Notes under the pieces: model-generated
What the model was told of the DNA's origin: nothing
What the model saw: only the letters and a program-made list of their open reading frames with translations
Database searches by the model: none
In this document: piece by piece, positions 1-8,094 of the stretch
Layout: every line of letters starts with the position of its first letter
Numbering within the stretch: the first letter of the stretch is position 1
DNA from: Candidatus Halobeggiatoa sp. HSG11
Lineage (GTDB): Bacteria > Pseudomonadota > Gammaproteobacteria > Beggiatoales > Beggiatoaceae
Direction of reading: 5' to 3'
Assembly: GCA_030378105.1 (NCBI GenBank)
Contig: JAUCGL010000030.1
Coordinates: forward strand, 1 to 38,496
Length of the DNA stretch: 38,496 nucleotides
Made by a program: the position numbers and the translations under genes

Positions 1-46
1 GGCTTCATTAAAACGTTACATTAAGCAGTTTCGTTATAAATTTGAT

Positions 47-1228
47 TCACTTATCGAAACAATAGATTTTATTTTTCAGAATATAATTAATTTTAATGGT
101 GTAAAAATATAGGAATGTTACTATATTTATCCCAATATGAGCCACTAATTTATCCAATAAATCCATTTCAAGACTTAAATTATCATGGTCTTTTTGCACT
201 TGTAATAAATGATGCTGTTCTACCTTACTAGCAAACAAGTCAAAACCGTCTAAACCATCTCCAGAAAACTGCCGAATATCTACCAAACATTTCCGATAAT
301 TATATAAATTAGTCTCAATAGTATTAGCTTGATCTAACATTAAACGCAAATTTTCCGCATATTCAAACTGCTGTATTCTAGCAACATTTAAAGTTCTCTC
401 AATTTCGATTAAATCATAATCATTAAGAACTTCAACTTGTACTGCCTGCCGACAACGGCGAATTTCAGGAATGGCTTGCAATAAGCGTTGTTTTAATTGC
501 CTACTTTGTCCATACGCCCAATCAATTTTATTTTGACAATGGCACAAATTCAACCAACGTTCATAATAATCCCGCGCCAATGTTTGCACTTGGTTTTTAT
601 CTGGATAAATACCGATAAATAATTGTTGCTCATGTTGGTAGTCTTGCTCCAACACAAAATAATTAACTACAAACAAAACCCCGCCTAAAAAATGGTTAGA
701 TTGAAGCGAATCTCCAGCAAAAGACCCAGCCGGCAACAACAAATGACAACAAGCACGAGCAATTGCTTCATAATCAACCGCAGTATTAGTCACCGCAAAA
801 GACAACATCCAAGTCTCACCCAATACCTGTTGATTTTTATCCCAACCTCGCTTTTTCTGCTGTAAAATCTCCTGTAACTGCCCCAACCATGATAAATCAT
901 CCATATCATAAACATTGGTTTCCGAATCTTCGATAGAACAATCCAACAATAGCGCGTAACAATCATTCAAGCGTTTAGGATAAAGATAGCCCTCATAACA
1001 AGTTTTTTCAGAAAATTTAACCAATTGTTGCTCTGCCAACAAATCCACTTCACTTATATTAGCATTCTGCTGTTGCACCGTTTCCAATGATGCTTCATCC
1101 AAACCCCAATTACGCAAAAAATGGATAAAAGCCAACTGACGTTCTTGTTTTTCTGCCTCACTGTCACCCAAACTATAAGCCAAGCTATATAAAAATACAT
1201 CCAAAGTCGGATAGACAACCTGTATCAT
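47..1228 (-). CDS. Hypothetical protein, 393 aa, with C-terminal hydrophobic segment
   Basis: I do not recognise this family. The protein is Gln- and Leu-rich, looks mostly helical, and its first 350 residues lack a signal peptide or membrane segment. The last ~30 residues contain a hydrophobic stretch (about 366-385, with FLYFY) followed by a basic tail, which could be a membrane anchor or a frameshifted end. Its ATG overlaps the stop of the upstream 151-aa gene (ATGA, 4 bp), so the two are very probably co-transcribed and translationally coupled. The coupling supports this start. No catalytic motif is visible. Confidence is high that it is a gene, nil for function. Confidence 0.7.
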   Translation of the reverse strand: MIQVVYPTLDVFLYSLAYSLGDSEAEKQERQLAFIHFLRNWGLDEASLETVQQQNANISEVDLLAEQQLVKFSEKTCYEGYLYPKRLNDCYALLLDCSIEDSETNVYDMDDLSWLGQLQEILQQKKRGWDKNQQVLGETWMLSFAVTNTAVDYEAIARACCHLLLPAGSFAGDSLQSNHFLGGVLFVVNYFVLEQDYQHEQQLFIGIYPDKNQVQTLARDYYERWLNLCHCQNKIDWAYGQSRQLKQRLLQAIPEIRRCRQAVQVEVLNDYDLIEIERTLNVARIQQFEYAENLRLMLDQANTIETNLYNYRKCLVDIRQFSGDGLDGFDLFASKVEQHHLLQVQKDHDNLSLEMDLLDKLVAHIGINIVTFLYFYTIKINYILKNKIYCFDK

Positions 1229-1680
1229 AATTTGAGTCCTTCTTTTAACTTACCCAACATTTTCTCATATAAATTCTGTTGTTTTTCATCAGGTGTATTC
1301 ATTACCTTAGCTCTCATGGTATCTGTGATAGCAATAGCAAGATTCCCCAATTGCCCACCACTATCAAGTTGTTTTTGAGCAATACTAGTCTTATTCGGTG
1401 GTGCATTACGAGAAGTTTCTGGCATACTCAAACAATTAGCCAGTTCCTCCAACACCGCCTCACCTTGGACTCGAAATCCTTGCAAACAAGCCTGATAAGC
1501 AGACTCTAAAAAAGAATAATCGCCGACAATCTTCTCAATACCAGATAATACATCATCGCCTTTTTTCACCGACCCACGTAAAGCTCCAACCTGTTTAGAT
1601 AAACCAGCATTATCTTGTGCTTCATCCGCTCGCACCGCCCACAACAAAGCACATAAATGAGTAACTTGCTCAGTATTCAT
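1225..1680 (-). CDS. Hypothetical protein, 151 aa, coupled to the downstream 393-aa gene
   Basis: I do not recognise this small soluble protein. It appears alpha-helical, with a middle region containing single cysteines and a Lys-rich C-terminal helix (residues 130-151). It has no signal peptide and no membrane segment. It is the first gene of a two-gene unit and its TGA overlaps the ATG of the 393-aa gene. The AAGGAGT-like ribosome site just before its ATG (complement of 1683-1689) supports the start. A paired structural or partner role with the downstream protein is inference from the coupling only. Confidence 0.7.
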   Translation of the reverse strand: MNTEQVTHLCALLWAVRADEAQDNAGLSKQVGALRGSVKKGDDVLSGIEKIVGDYSFLESAYQACLQGFRVQGEAVLEELANCLSMPETSRNAPPNKTSIAQKQLDSGGQLGNLAIAITDTMRAKVMNTPDEKQQNLYEKMLGKLKEGLKL

Positions 1681-1805
1681 AACGAACTCCTTATTATAAA
1701 AATATCATTATACACCAAATTATTAACCGAATCATCCTGATTCTTAACGTATTCTGTGGATAATAAATTCAATAGTTTAACCCCGAAGTAGCAGAAAGAA
1801 ATAAT

Positions 1806-1942
1806 TGGGGTCAGAGTAAAATTAAAGAAAAATAGAGGACAGACCACATTTATTTTCAAAGCATTTTTGCTAATTTTTTTACTTCCAAACGAATAGCTTT
1901 TATGTTGGAGGAAAAAATAAAACGTGGTCTGTCCCCTATTTT
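1806..1942. repeat. REP-like inverted repeat pair
   Basis: Two arms face each other: AGGACAGACCACATTTATTT within 1831-1856 and its near complement AAACGTGGTCTGTCCCCTAT within 1914-1942. A further motif, TTGGGGTCAGAGTAAAATT, lies at 1805-1823. Motifs of this kind are common around REP-associated (Y1) transposases, but none is present here. The 60-aa reverse ORF over this stretch looks spurious. Confidence 0.55.
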
Positions 1943-3121
1943 CATTTACAATTATTTTTTGCTACTTATAGTCTGTAGACTTATATGCATCATAATATCT
2001 ATCATTTCACTACCGTACATTTATAAAAATAGCTTAAAATTAAAGATGTTATTAGATAAAGATATAGAAAAGCGAGGAATAGGTAAATCTAGTTCGATAA
2101 GATATTTAAGTAACCGATAACCCATTTTAAATAGACTTAAATCGCAGCGTTCAGTACGATGTATAATAGTATTGTAATCTTTTTCAAAAGCATATTCACC
2201 TTATGGAAATCAACCATATGTTAAGCTAAAGCAACAGGAATCATAAGACGAGTAACCCGCTGTGGATTACTCAAATGACTCTTGTGTTATATTAAAACCA
2301 CGACTTTTATAATCGGAAAACATAGTTTCAATGTAGAAACGTTTTTCATACCAATAACAAGCTTCCTCACAAGTATCAAAACTAGTAACTAGATAAATAG
2401 ATTGCTTATATTTCTTATCCCACCAAACCACAGCAGTAACCGAACCATACTTAATTGTCAGTTAATTGGAGATTATTAATGGCTATATTATTACCCTTTT
2501 CTGGACAGATATCTTTAGTATTAAATCGTTCATTTTCATCGTAAAATGCAGAATTTTTAGCTGTACGACAAACATAATTCCAGCCAAATTCTGTTATAGT
2601 GTTTAACCAACTTGTACCATCGAATTCACCATCACCTTATTATTATTACATCACAGCCTATTGGAATAAGTTCGTGTACTGCCTTTATAATTTCTATATG
2701 CATTTCCTGTGGAAAAGTACCTTTGTCGCCTTTGCGTGTTACCCACATCAATGGTAATGTACGTTTTTTATAAACCACACTTACCATTAAAGTAATACAT
2801 CCTCTTCCCACCGTACTTCCATCTATTACTTATCTACTATCGTTTGATTTGAAATACTTCGTTATAAGACTTTGTATAAACGGTAAAAAATATGTTTCCA
2901 TATCTATGTTTTTATTACTAACCCAACGTCTCAGTTTCATTATTAAACTTTCTTCTTTTCCTGCATTTGGGATTTCTAATGCTATTTCTGCTAATGTTAC
3001 TTTTTCACTCCTTATAATTCCAAATATAAAATTTGTTAGTGTATTAAAATGCTTTGCTGTATTTCCTTTTACTTCTTCTGGATAAAGTTTTTTTAACTCT
3101 TTATGTAATTTTCTATATATC

Positions 3122-3373
3122 TAGGACTTACGCATTGACAAAATAATCATTTTATGAATTTGTTAAAATACAAATAGTTACACTACTTATATAATTTATA
3201 TATAAACTATATTTACATAACTCTGTCATTCCCGTGAAAACGGGAATCTAGGAATCTTTGAGATCGCTAGATTCCCACTTTCGTGGGAATGACAATTAAT
3301 TAGTTTATATTTTGTAAGTGTATGATTTTAATGAAATTAATACTTTATTATGTTTGTCAATGCGTAAGTCCTA
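3122..3373. mobile_element. 252-bp MITE with TAGGACTTACGCATTGACAA ends, copy 1
   Basis: The terminal inverted repeat is TAGGACTTACGCATTGACAA at 3122-3141 and its complement at 3354-3373. The flanks carry a 5-bp direct repeat, ATATC. It has no coding capacity. It lies inside the dead IS4-like transposase, and joining the flanks restores that reading frame (...KDIYRKL...). A second full copy of the same 252-bp length is at 25757-26008, a half copy runs off the window at 38374, and a lone right end is near 31485-31505. Confidence 0.8.
3224..3294. repeat. Palindromic repeat nested in the 252-bp MITE
   Basis: The arms TGTCATTCCCGTGAAAACGG and CTTTCGTGGGAATGACA form a strong stem-loop with inner TCTAG/CTAGA pairing. 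The motif GTCATTCCCG...CGGGAAT is a widespread bacterial intergenic palindrome. The other copy of this MITE (25757-26008) carries a different pair of inner palindromes at a comparable place. Confidence 0.6.
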
Positions 3374-3415
3374 ATATCTTTGATATTTTCATTGGCATTC
3401 TTACTTAAAATTCTT

Positions 3416-3506
3416 GGTAGTCCTCCAATATGTAGTGTTAAACCTGATTAGGTATTTGAAACTTAACATGTTTTTTGGAGTCATCACTACTTTTTGGAGG
3501 ACTACC
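3416..3506. mobile_element. 91-bp MITE with GGTAGTCCTCC ends, copy 1
   Basis: Terminal inverted repeats GGTAGTCCTCC (3416-3426) and GGAGGACTACC (3496-3506) are flanked by an exact 8-bp target duplication, AAATTCTT, at 3408-3415 and 3507-3514. It sits in the N-terminal part of the dead IS4-like transposase. A second copy of the same 91-bp length is in the PIN toxin gene at 36692-36782. Diverged relatives are at 12839-12901 and 27296-27340. Confidence 0.85.
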
Positions 3507-3615
3507 AAATTCTTTATAATACCACTTTAATATTCTATTTTCTATACTTTTTTCAAAATTGTACGGTAGTGAAACGATATATTAAAATTTAAATAGATTT
3601 CTGCCTTAAGAGCAT

Positions 3616-5328
3616 TTACTGTATACACCCATTATTAATCTTATAATTAGTAATTTTTTCGACAGTAAGTGTACAGCCATAAGTATAATGAATATTTTCT
3701 GGTCCTAATGCTTCCGTTAAACCACTGTTCTCAAGTACCCGATCCAAATTATGATCACGCAACCAAAATGCTGCTTGATAACCATTTTTTTTACGTTTAT
3801 TAACCTCTTGTAGCAATATATCAGCTCCTGCCATATCTAAATGATGCAAATACTCATTAGCAAACACCAAATGACCTTGGCGGTTATCTACTTTATCCAA
3901 ATCACTTAATACCTGTTCCAAAACATGCACAGAACCAAAAAAGACACTGCCAGAAATTTGTAGCACTGTAGCTTTTCCAGCTAGGTTAGCCGGAACATAT
4001 TGTTCAGCATCCTCACCAAAAAATAAATCAAGTTCTGGTTTAGAAGTACTGCGTAAATATGCGACAACTGACAAAAAAATTCCTAAAAATACACCTTTAT
4101 CAAGTCCGCCATAAACTGTTACACCTAAGCAAAGTAAAAACATAATCCTTGCATCGCCACGTATTTGCAACAACTTTTTAATATCTTTCACTTTTATCAA
4201 ACCAGCCCCTACCAAAAATAGTACGCCAGCCATTACTGTTACTGGCATTTCTGCAATGATAGGATTAGCAAAAAAAATTAACAAACCTAATGCAAATGCG
4301 GAAATAATTCCAGCTAATGGTGTAATCGCTCCCGTTTCAAGATTGGATGCACTTCGGTTGAAAGAGCCGCAACTGGGGAAACAAGATAAAAAACTACCAC
4401 CAATATTTGATAAGCCTTGACCGATTACTTCTTGATTCATGTTAACATTTTGCCCAGATTTGATAGCCATCGCTCGAGCTATTACACAAGATTGCATTAA
4501 CCCTAAAAAAGCTAATACAAAAGCAGCAGTGTAAAGTCCTTCCGCAGCTTCGGCAAAATTTTCTGGGCTAAAGTCTGGAGCCGATAAAGGAAGTACCGAA
4601 AGTGCCATTGTGCCAAGTTTATCCAAATTAACTGTTGCCGAACCAAAAATTAATTCTAATATTTTAGCTGCTATCATGCCAATAACAACGCAAACAATTA
4701 GGTAGGGCCATTTTTTAAAATAGCGTTTAACAATCAAACCAGAAATAACAGTGACGGTTCCCACGAAAACAGCATACCAATTTGACATAGGAAAACTATA
4801 AAATATTTGCACTACTGTATCTTCAATTGGTTCTGGCACGTTCATAGTTAAACCAAGAAAACTACCAACCTGTTGTATTATAATGATAATTCCAACTCCA
4901 GTCACAATTGCTATCATAATGGTATGAGAAAAATAGTTGAAAATAATGCCCAACTTAAATACCCCAAACATCATCTGAATCACTCCAACCATAAAACTTA
5001 AGGTAATTGCATACATAATATAGTTGGGTGTGCCGTCACTGGCATATATGGCTAATGCCGATCCCATCATAATGCACATTGCCGTGTTTGGGCCTGATAA
5101 AGCGTGCCAAGAGGAACCATATAATGATGCAATAATGACCGGGAAAATTGCGGTATAAAAACCATATTCTGGTGGCATTCCAGCTAATGTCGATAATGCA
5201 ATAGCTTGAGGTAAAATTAAAACTCCAGCAACAATACCAGCAATTACATCAACTTTGATCGTATTCCGATCTAACATAGGAATCCACCGGAGAAATGGGA
5301 ATATTTTATATAAAAAAGTCTGGTTCAT
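3616..5328 (-). CDS. SulP-family anion (sulfate-type) permease with STAS domain
   Basis: This inner-membrane SLC26/SulP transporter is 570 aa, the usual length. The start region (FLRWIP, then DVIAGIVAGVLILPQAIALSTLAGM) is the conserved SulP transmembrane segment 1, followed by about ten more hydrophobic helices. Residues GQGLSNIGGSFLSCFPSCGS form the conserved mid-domain motif. The C-terminal ~110 residues (from ATVLQISGSVFFGSVHVLEQ) are the cytoplasmic STAS domain. Its ATG shares one base with the TAA of the upstream tsdA-like gene (TAATG), so it is the last gene of a tsdB-tsdA-sulP unit. The context suggests import or export of a sulfur oxyanion, but SulP proteins also carry bicarbonate and other anions, so the substrate is not settled. 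Confidence 0.9.
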   Translation of the reverse strand: MNQTFLYKIFPFLRWIPMLDRNTIKVDVIAGIVAGVLILPQAIALSTLAGMPPEYGFYTAIFPVIIASLYGSSWHALSGPNTAMCIMMGSALAIYASDGTPNYIMYAITLSFMVGVIQMMFGVFKLGIIFNYFSHTIMIAIVTGVGIIIIIQQVGSFLGLTMNVPEPIEDTVVQIFYSFPMSNWYAVFVGTVTVISGLIVKRYFKKWPYLIVCVVIGMIAAKILELIFGSATVNLDKLGTMALSVLPLSAPDFSPENFAEAAEGLYTAAFVLAFLGLMQSCVIARAMAIKSGQNVNMNQEVIGQGLSNIGGSFLSCFPSCGSFNRSASNLETGAITPLAGIISAFALGLLIFFANPIIAEMPVTVMAGVLFLVGAGLIKVKDIKKLLQIRGDARIMFLLCLGVTVYGGLDKGVFLGIFLSVVAYLRSTSKPELDLFFGEDAEQYVPANLAGKATVLQISGSVFFGSVHVLEQVLSDLDKVDNRQGHLVFANEYLHHLDMAGADILLQEVNKRKKNGYQAAFWLRDHNLDRVLENSGLTEALGPENIHYTYGCTLTVEKITNYKINNGCIQ

Positions 5329-6227
5329 TATTCACAGCCTCCCGGTGGCGGCATAAATATATTGGTGATTATACTTCGGCGTGGATCATAAGGGCGACTT
5401 TGAATCCACATATAAAGCCCTATATCAAGTGCTTCATCATCAGTCAAGGTAAAACCTTTTCCCAGTGGCATATTAGCCTTAATAAATTGAGCTGCTGTTT
5501 TGACTTTGTTCATACCAGCCGCTCTATTAAATGAATCTGGCCCCCACAAAGGCGGAAACATATAACCGGGCCGATCATCTTCATATTTATAGCCCAAACC
5601 ATCTTTCCCATGACATATAGCACATTGAGTTTTATATAAAATTTCTCCATTTTCAGTGGATGGAGTTCTAGTTTTCTTGATAGGGGTAAATCCACGCCCC
5701 GGTAAAGCAATTCCAACTGGCACACCTTTCGATAGCCAATGAGCATAAGCCACCAAAGCTTCCATTTCTGGCGAATCAACCATAGGTGCGATACCATCTA
5801 AACTATATTTGAAACAGTCCTGAATCCGTTCTTCAAAAGTAACCACTTCTTTATTTTTATGTCGGTACATAGGGTATAAACCATATGCAGCCCATAATGG
5901 AGCAGCGTTTGCCTTACGACCTTCTGACAGATGGCAATTAGTACAATTAAGGCCATTACCAACATAACGTTTACCGTATTTCTGAGTATTGACGAAAATA
6001 TTGCGACCTATTTTAACTAGTTCACCAAAATTATCATCGGGAATATCTTCTACGTATGGTGGTACAAAATATTCACCGGGGTTCACGACAGGTACGGTAG
6101 TTAAATTAGTTGGAATGCTTAAACGTGGAGTTGCCAAACTTGGTCGTACTTCTAATGGGTCTAATTCTTGGGCTAGTCCAATAGAAGAAATTAAGATGAG
6201 CCACAGCAATATTAGTTGTAATTTCAT
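5328..6227 (-). CDS. tsdA: TsdA-like diheme thiosulfate dehydrogenase (tetrathionate-forming)
   Basis: This is a 299-aa periplasmic diheme cytochrome c. A signal peptide ends near residue 19 (SIGLA). Heme sites are CTNCH at 95-99 and CAICH at 202-206. The segment from GNGLNCTNCHL through NAAPLWAAY to RIQDCF matches the TsdA pattern. In that family, a Cys downstream of the first heme ligates the active-site heme iron, and Cys138 is the candidate here. FIKANMPLGKG near 248-258 offers Met253 and a Lys as ligands for heme 2, also TsdA-like. TsdA oxidises two thiosulfates to tetrathionate, or runs in reverse. It lies 4 bp after the TsdB-like gene and overlaps sulP by one base. The direction of catalysis cannot be told from sequence. 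Confidence 0.82.
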   Translation of the reverse strand: MKLQLILLWLILISSIGLAQELDPLEVRPSLATPRLSIPTNLTTVPVVNPGEYFVPPYVEDIPDDNFGELVKIGRNIFVNTQKYGKRYVGNGLNCTNCHLSEGRKANAAPLWAAYGLYPMYRHKNKEVVTFEERIQDCFKYSLDGIAPMVDSPEMEALVAYAHWLSKGVPVGIALPGRGFTPIKKTRTPSTENGEILYKTQCAICHGKDGLGYKYEDDRPGYMFPPLWGPDSFNRAAGMNKVKTAAQFIKANMPLGKGFTLTDDEALDIGLYMWIQSRPYDPRRSIITNIFMPPPGGCE

Positions 6228-6231
6228 AGAT

Positions 6232-7002
6232 TTATTTCCAATTCACAATTAAAGAACGATTACTAAAATAGGCTGCCGCATTCATTTTATCGCCGTCAGT
6301 CAATTGATTAGCGATATTTTGCATTAAGGCTAAACTATCATTATCTCGCTTGCCAGTTTGCCATTTGTTAATTTGATCAATTAAGTATTGTGGAGGTTGG
6401 CCAGCCAACGGTGGAAAATAAGGACCAAAACCTTTTCCATCTGGACCATGACAAGAATCACAAGAAGGCAGACCATATTCTGGTTTTCCTCGCAATGCTA
6501 AGTCAGCACCACGTTCCAAAGTCTGAAAATCAACTGGTTGTGGAGTTGCTTGAAATGGTAGAGTACTGAAATAAGTTGCTAGGTTTTTTCTATCAGTTGG
6601 AGTTAAAGCTTTAGCAATGTTATTCATAATTGGGTCTTTGCGAGTGCCGGGAGTATATACAGTTAAGTCTGAATAGATACGCGGAGTTTTGCTGTAATCT
6701 CTGGCAATTGGTTCTAATTTAACGCCAGTTTGCAATGGATCACGAGCATAGTCTTGTAATTGTTTGATTATATAGTCAGGATGTAAACCAGCTAACCGAG
6801 GAAAATTGGCAGCAAAATTTCCTTCTCCTTTACTACCATGACACGTTGTACAGGCTGGAATATTATCCCGTCCTTTAGTTGCTAATTGTTCGCCAGCTTG
6901 CCGTGCAGCTTCATCAATTGGTGGTGGTTGGTTTTGTATCCAATAGACTAAACTGCCACCAATTAAAGTAATTATTAGTAATATTTTTGGTAATTTTTTC
7001 AT
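6232..7002 (-). CDS. Diheme c-type cytochrome, TsdB-like electron acceptor
   Basis: This is a 256-aa diheme cytochrome with two similar class I domains: CTTCH at 51-55 and CDSCH at 181-185, each followed by a Gly-rich KGEG or KGFG turn and a PRLAG or PPLAG motif. This is the cytochrome c4/TsdB type. The N-terminus has a short basic start and a hydrophobic helix (8-22) without a clear cleavage site, so it may be membrane-anchored in the periplasm. It is the first gene of the unit with tsdA 4 bp downstream. In known tsdBA pairs TsdB takes electrons from TsdA, and that role is inferred here from position. Plain cytochrome c4 feeding a terminal oxidase is the alternative. Confidence 0.8.
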   Translation of the reverse strand: MKKLPKILLIITLIGGSLVYWIQNQPPPIDEAARQAGEQLATKGRDNIPACTTCHGSKGEGNFAANFPRLAGLHPDYIIKQLQDYARDPLQTGVKLEPIARDYSKTPRIYSDLTVYTPGTRKDPIMNNIAKALTPTDRKNLATYFSTLPFQATPQPVDFQTLERGADLALRGKPEYGLPSCDSCHGPDGKGFGPYFPPLAGQPPQYLIDQINKWQTGKRDNDSLALMQNIANQLTDGDKMNAAAYFSNRSLIVNWK

Positions 7003-7218
7003 ATATTTTATTGGAATTCAAAGTGTTAATTGTTGCCAAAGCTGAAGTTTTGAACTCCAAAATATCTGCACTTAACATAGGAGTTTAACAAAGACATTTT
7101 ATATTAACATAAAATTATAAATATTAAATACTACGAATAACGCTGACAGCCTGACAAAAGTATAAAAAAAAGAGCATAATAGATTTAATTAATAACCTAA
7201 AAGAGACATTAACAAAAA

Positions 7219-7527
7219 CTGAAAATCCTTGACCCATTATTAACAACCTTATCAAATTTTCTATCATCAAGCAATTGGAAGGATAAACGTCATAAAATAA
7301 CGTTGTTATGGATGGTATACAGCTTAATTCAAGTGAGGGAAATCAACCTTCCAGAATGGATTCCATTTGTTAAAAGTTGCAGCCAAAAAAGCTCAAAGTA
7401 CAGAACGCCGTTTTTCTCGTTGAGTATATAACGAAAATATTGAAGTAGCTGATATTTATGACCCACTGATTAAAGAAGCTATAAAAAATTGGGGTAAAGA
7501 AAAGTTATATATTGCTTTGGATAAGGA
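7219..7527 (+). pseudogene. N-terminal remnant of an IS4-like transposase
   Basis: Plus-strand pieces read LKILDPLLTTLSNFLSSSNW, TLLWMVYSLIQVREINLPEW and, after a frame change near 7390, KAQSTERRFSR, an internal stop, then VADIYDPLIKEAIKNWGKEK and LYIALD. The order and the YxPLI...W...LYLALD pattern are typical of the first third of IS4-type transposases. The rest of the gene is missing and the relic ends where a palindromic repeat begins at about 7523. It is unrelated to the degenerate IS at 2005-3574 as far as I can see. Confidence 0.65.
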
Positions 7528-7622
7528 AATTGATTGGGGTAACCACAAGAAATAACCCCCTACAAATCATCATTTAACGTAGGGGCAATCCTTTATGGTT
7601 GCTCTCAACGCAAATGGCAGTG
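7523..7622. repeat. CACTGCCATT-type palindromic element, truncated copy
   Basis: This is the inverted counterpart of 26108-26221: AAGGAAATTGATTGGGGTAA at 7523 through to CGCAAATGGCAGTG at 7622. The left terminus has been lost at the junction with the transposase relic. A stray end, CCTTAACTTAATGGCAGTG, lies at 8056-8074, just before the TPR gene. Confidence 0.6.
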
Positions 7623-7627
7623 ATTAT

Positions 7628-7660
7628 GTAGGGTGAGTAGGAACGAAGTGGAAACCCACC
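7628..7660. repeat. Short GTAGGGTG...CACC palindrome
   Basis: GTAGGGTGAGTAGGAACGAA followed by GTGGAAACCCACC. It belongs to the same loose family as 9492-9608, 26095-26292, 29951-30137 and 31370-31447, in which the ends read GTAGGGTGG and CCACCCTAC. Confidence 0.5.
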
Positions 7661-7930
7661 GAATCTTCCGCTGCGAGACATGGAGAGGCGAAGCCGAAGT
7701 CGAGTAGTCCGCGACTTGCGTGAGAGTTCTTAAATTTGAAGAAATAGTTAAACGGAGTGCATTTCTTGAAATTTTGAACAAGCTCACCGTTAAGTCATGG
7801 GGGAGTCGGTGGGACGGAGCTGCTTCAGTGCGGAGTCGCCCGATGAGACCGGACGTGTCGGGGCAAGTAATAACCGGTTTCGCTGAAAAATTGATTAGTC
7901 CACGGGACATGGACGTTCCGGGGACATCAT
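7661..7930 (+). ncRNA. Candidate structured RNA, ~265 nt; family unknown, HEARO/OMEGA-like RNA is one possibility
   Basis: This stretch is clearly richer in G+C than its surroundings and holds several good stems. AAGTCG (7697-7702) pairs with CGACTT (7712-7717). A long arm of GTTC, AAATTT and AAGAAAT (7726-7745) pairs with ATTTCTT, AAATTT and GAAC (7761-7779), with one G-G mismatch. GACCGG (7847-7852) pairs with CCGGTT (7874-7879). GTCCA (7898-7902) pairs with TGGAC (7910-7914). Small ORFs on both strands (7605-7910 minus, 7720-7932 plus) resemble no known protein and are probably artefacts. There is no endonuclease gene next to it, so if it is an OMEGA/HEARO-type guide RNA it is a solo copy. 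The strand is a guess from the order of stems. The family assignment is weak; the structure is the solid part. Confidence 0.45.
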
Positions 7931-8094
7931 GAAATTTCTGCGAAACTCATCTAATTCTTGACTTGTCTCAACTGCTTGTTTTTTTTGAACATCATTATAC
8001 CTTCATCAAAAGTTTTTTTATGCTATAATATTCATTATATCACACAATAATTTATCCTTAACTTAATGGCAGTGATAAGACAACTGCAACCGAA

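Larger units (their letters stand above)
2021..3521 (-). pseudogene. IS4-family DDE transposase, broken
   Basis: On the minus strand the pieces read in order. The N-terminal part (SKNANENIKDI, then YRKLHKELKKLYPEEVKG) is split by the 252-bp insertion. Then come HFNTLTNFIFGIIRSEKVTL and the segment around VIDGSTVGRG (first Asp). MWVTRKGDKG and GDGEFDGTSW (second Asp) follow, then WYEKRFYIETMFSDYKSRGF with the Y-R-E-K signature, and finally ERCDLSLFKMGYRLLKYL. Stops or frame changes interrupt it near 2830 (after KYFKSNDSR), near 2640, near 2470 and near 2280. The 78-aa plus-strand ORF at 2849-3085 is an antisense shadow. No function remains. Confidence 0.8.
2005..3574. mobile_element. Degenerate IS4-like insertion sequence bounded by 15-bp inverted repeats
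   Basis: TTTCACTACCGTACA at 2005-2019 is repeated exactly, inverted, at 3560-3574. Between them lies a minus-strand transposase relic with the IS4-family Y-(2)R-(3)E-(6)K signature. The element is dead: the reading frame is broken several times and two miniature elements (3122-3373 and 3416-3506) have jumped into it. Without those insertions and their duplications it would be about 1.21 kb, a normal size for a short IS4 relative. I could not identify a clear target duplication outside the repeats. Confidence 0.75.

Noticed and set aside
1677-1859. 60-aa minus-strand ORF upstream of the 151-aa gene
   Set aside because: It runs through the REP-like repeat and has no ribosome site or family likeness.
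2849-3085. 78-aa plus-strand ORF
   Set aside because: It is the antisense of the N-terminal part of the broken IS4-like transposase, which reads well on the minus strand.
3122-3506. CRISPR-like array in the repeat-rich stretch
   Set aside because: The repeats are inverted pairs with target duplications, not regularly spaced direct repeats with unique spacers.
7605-7932. Overlapping ORFs on both strands (101 aa minus, 70 aa plus) over the structured-RNA candidate
   Set aside because: Neither resembles a protein, both follow from high G+C with few stops, and strong stem pairing explains the sequence better.
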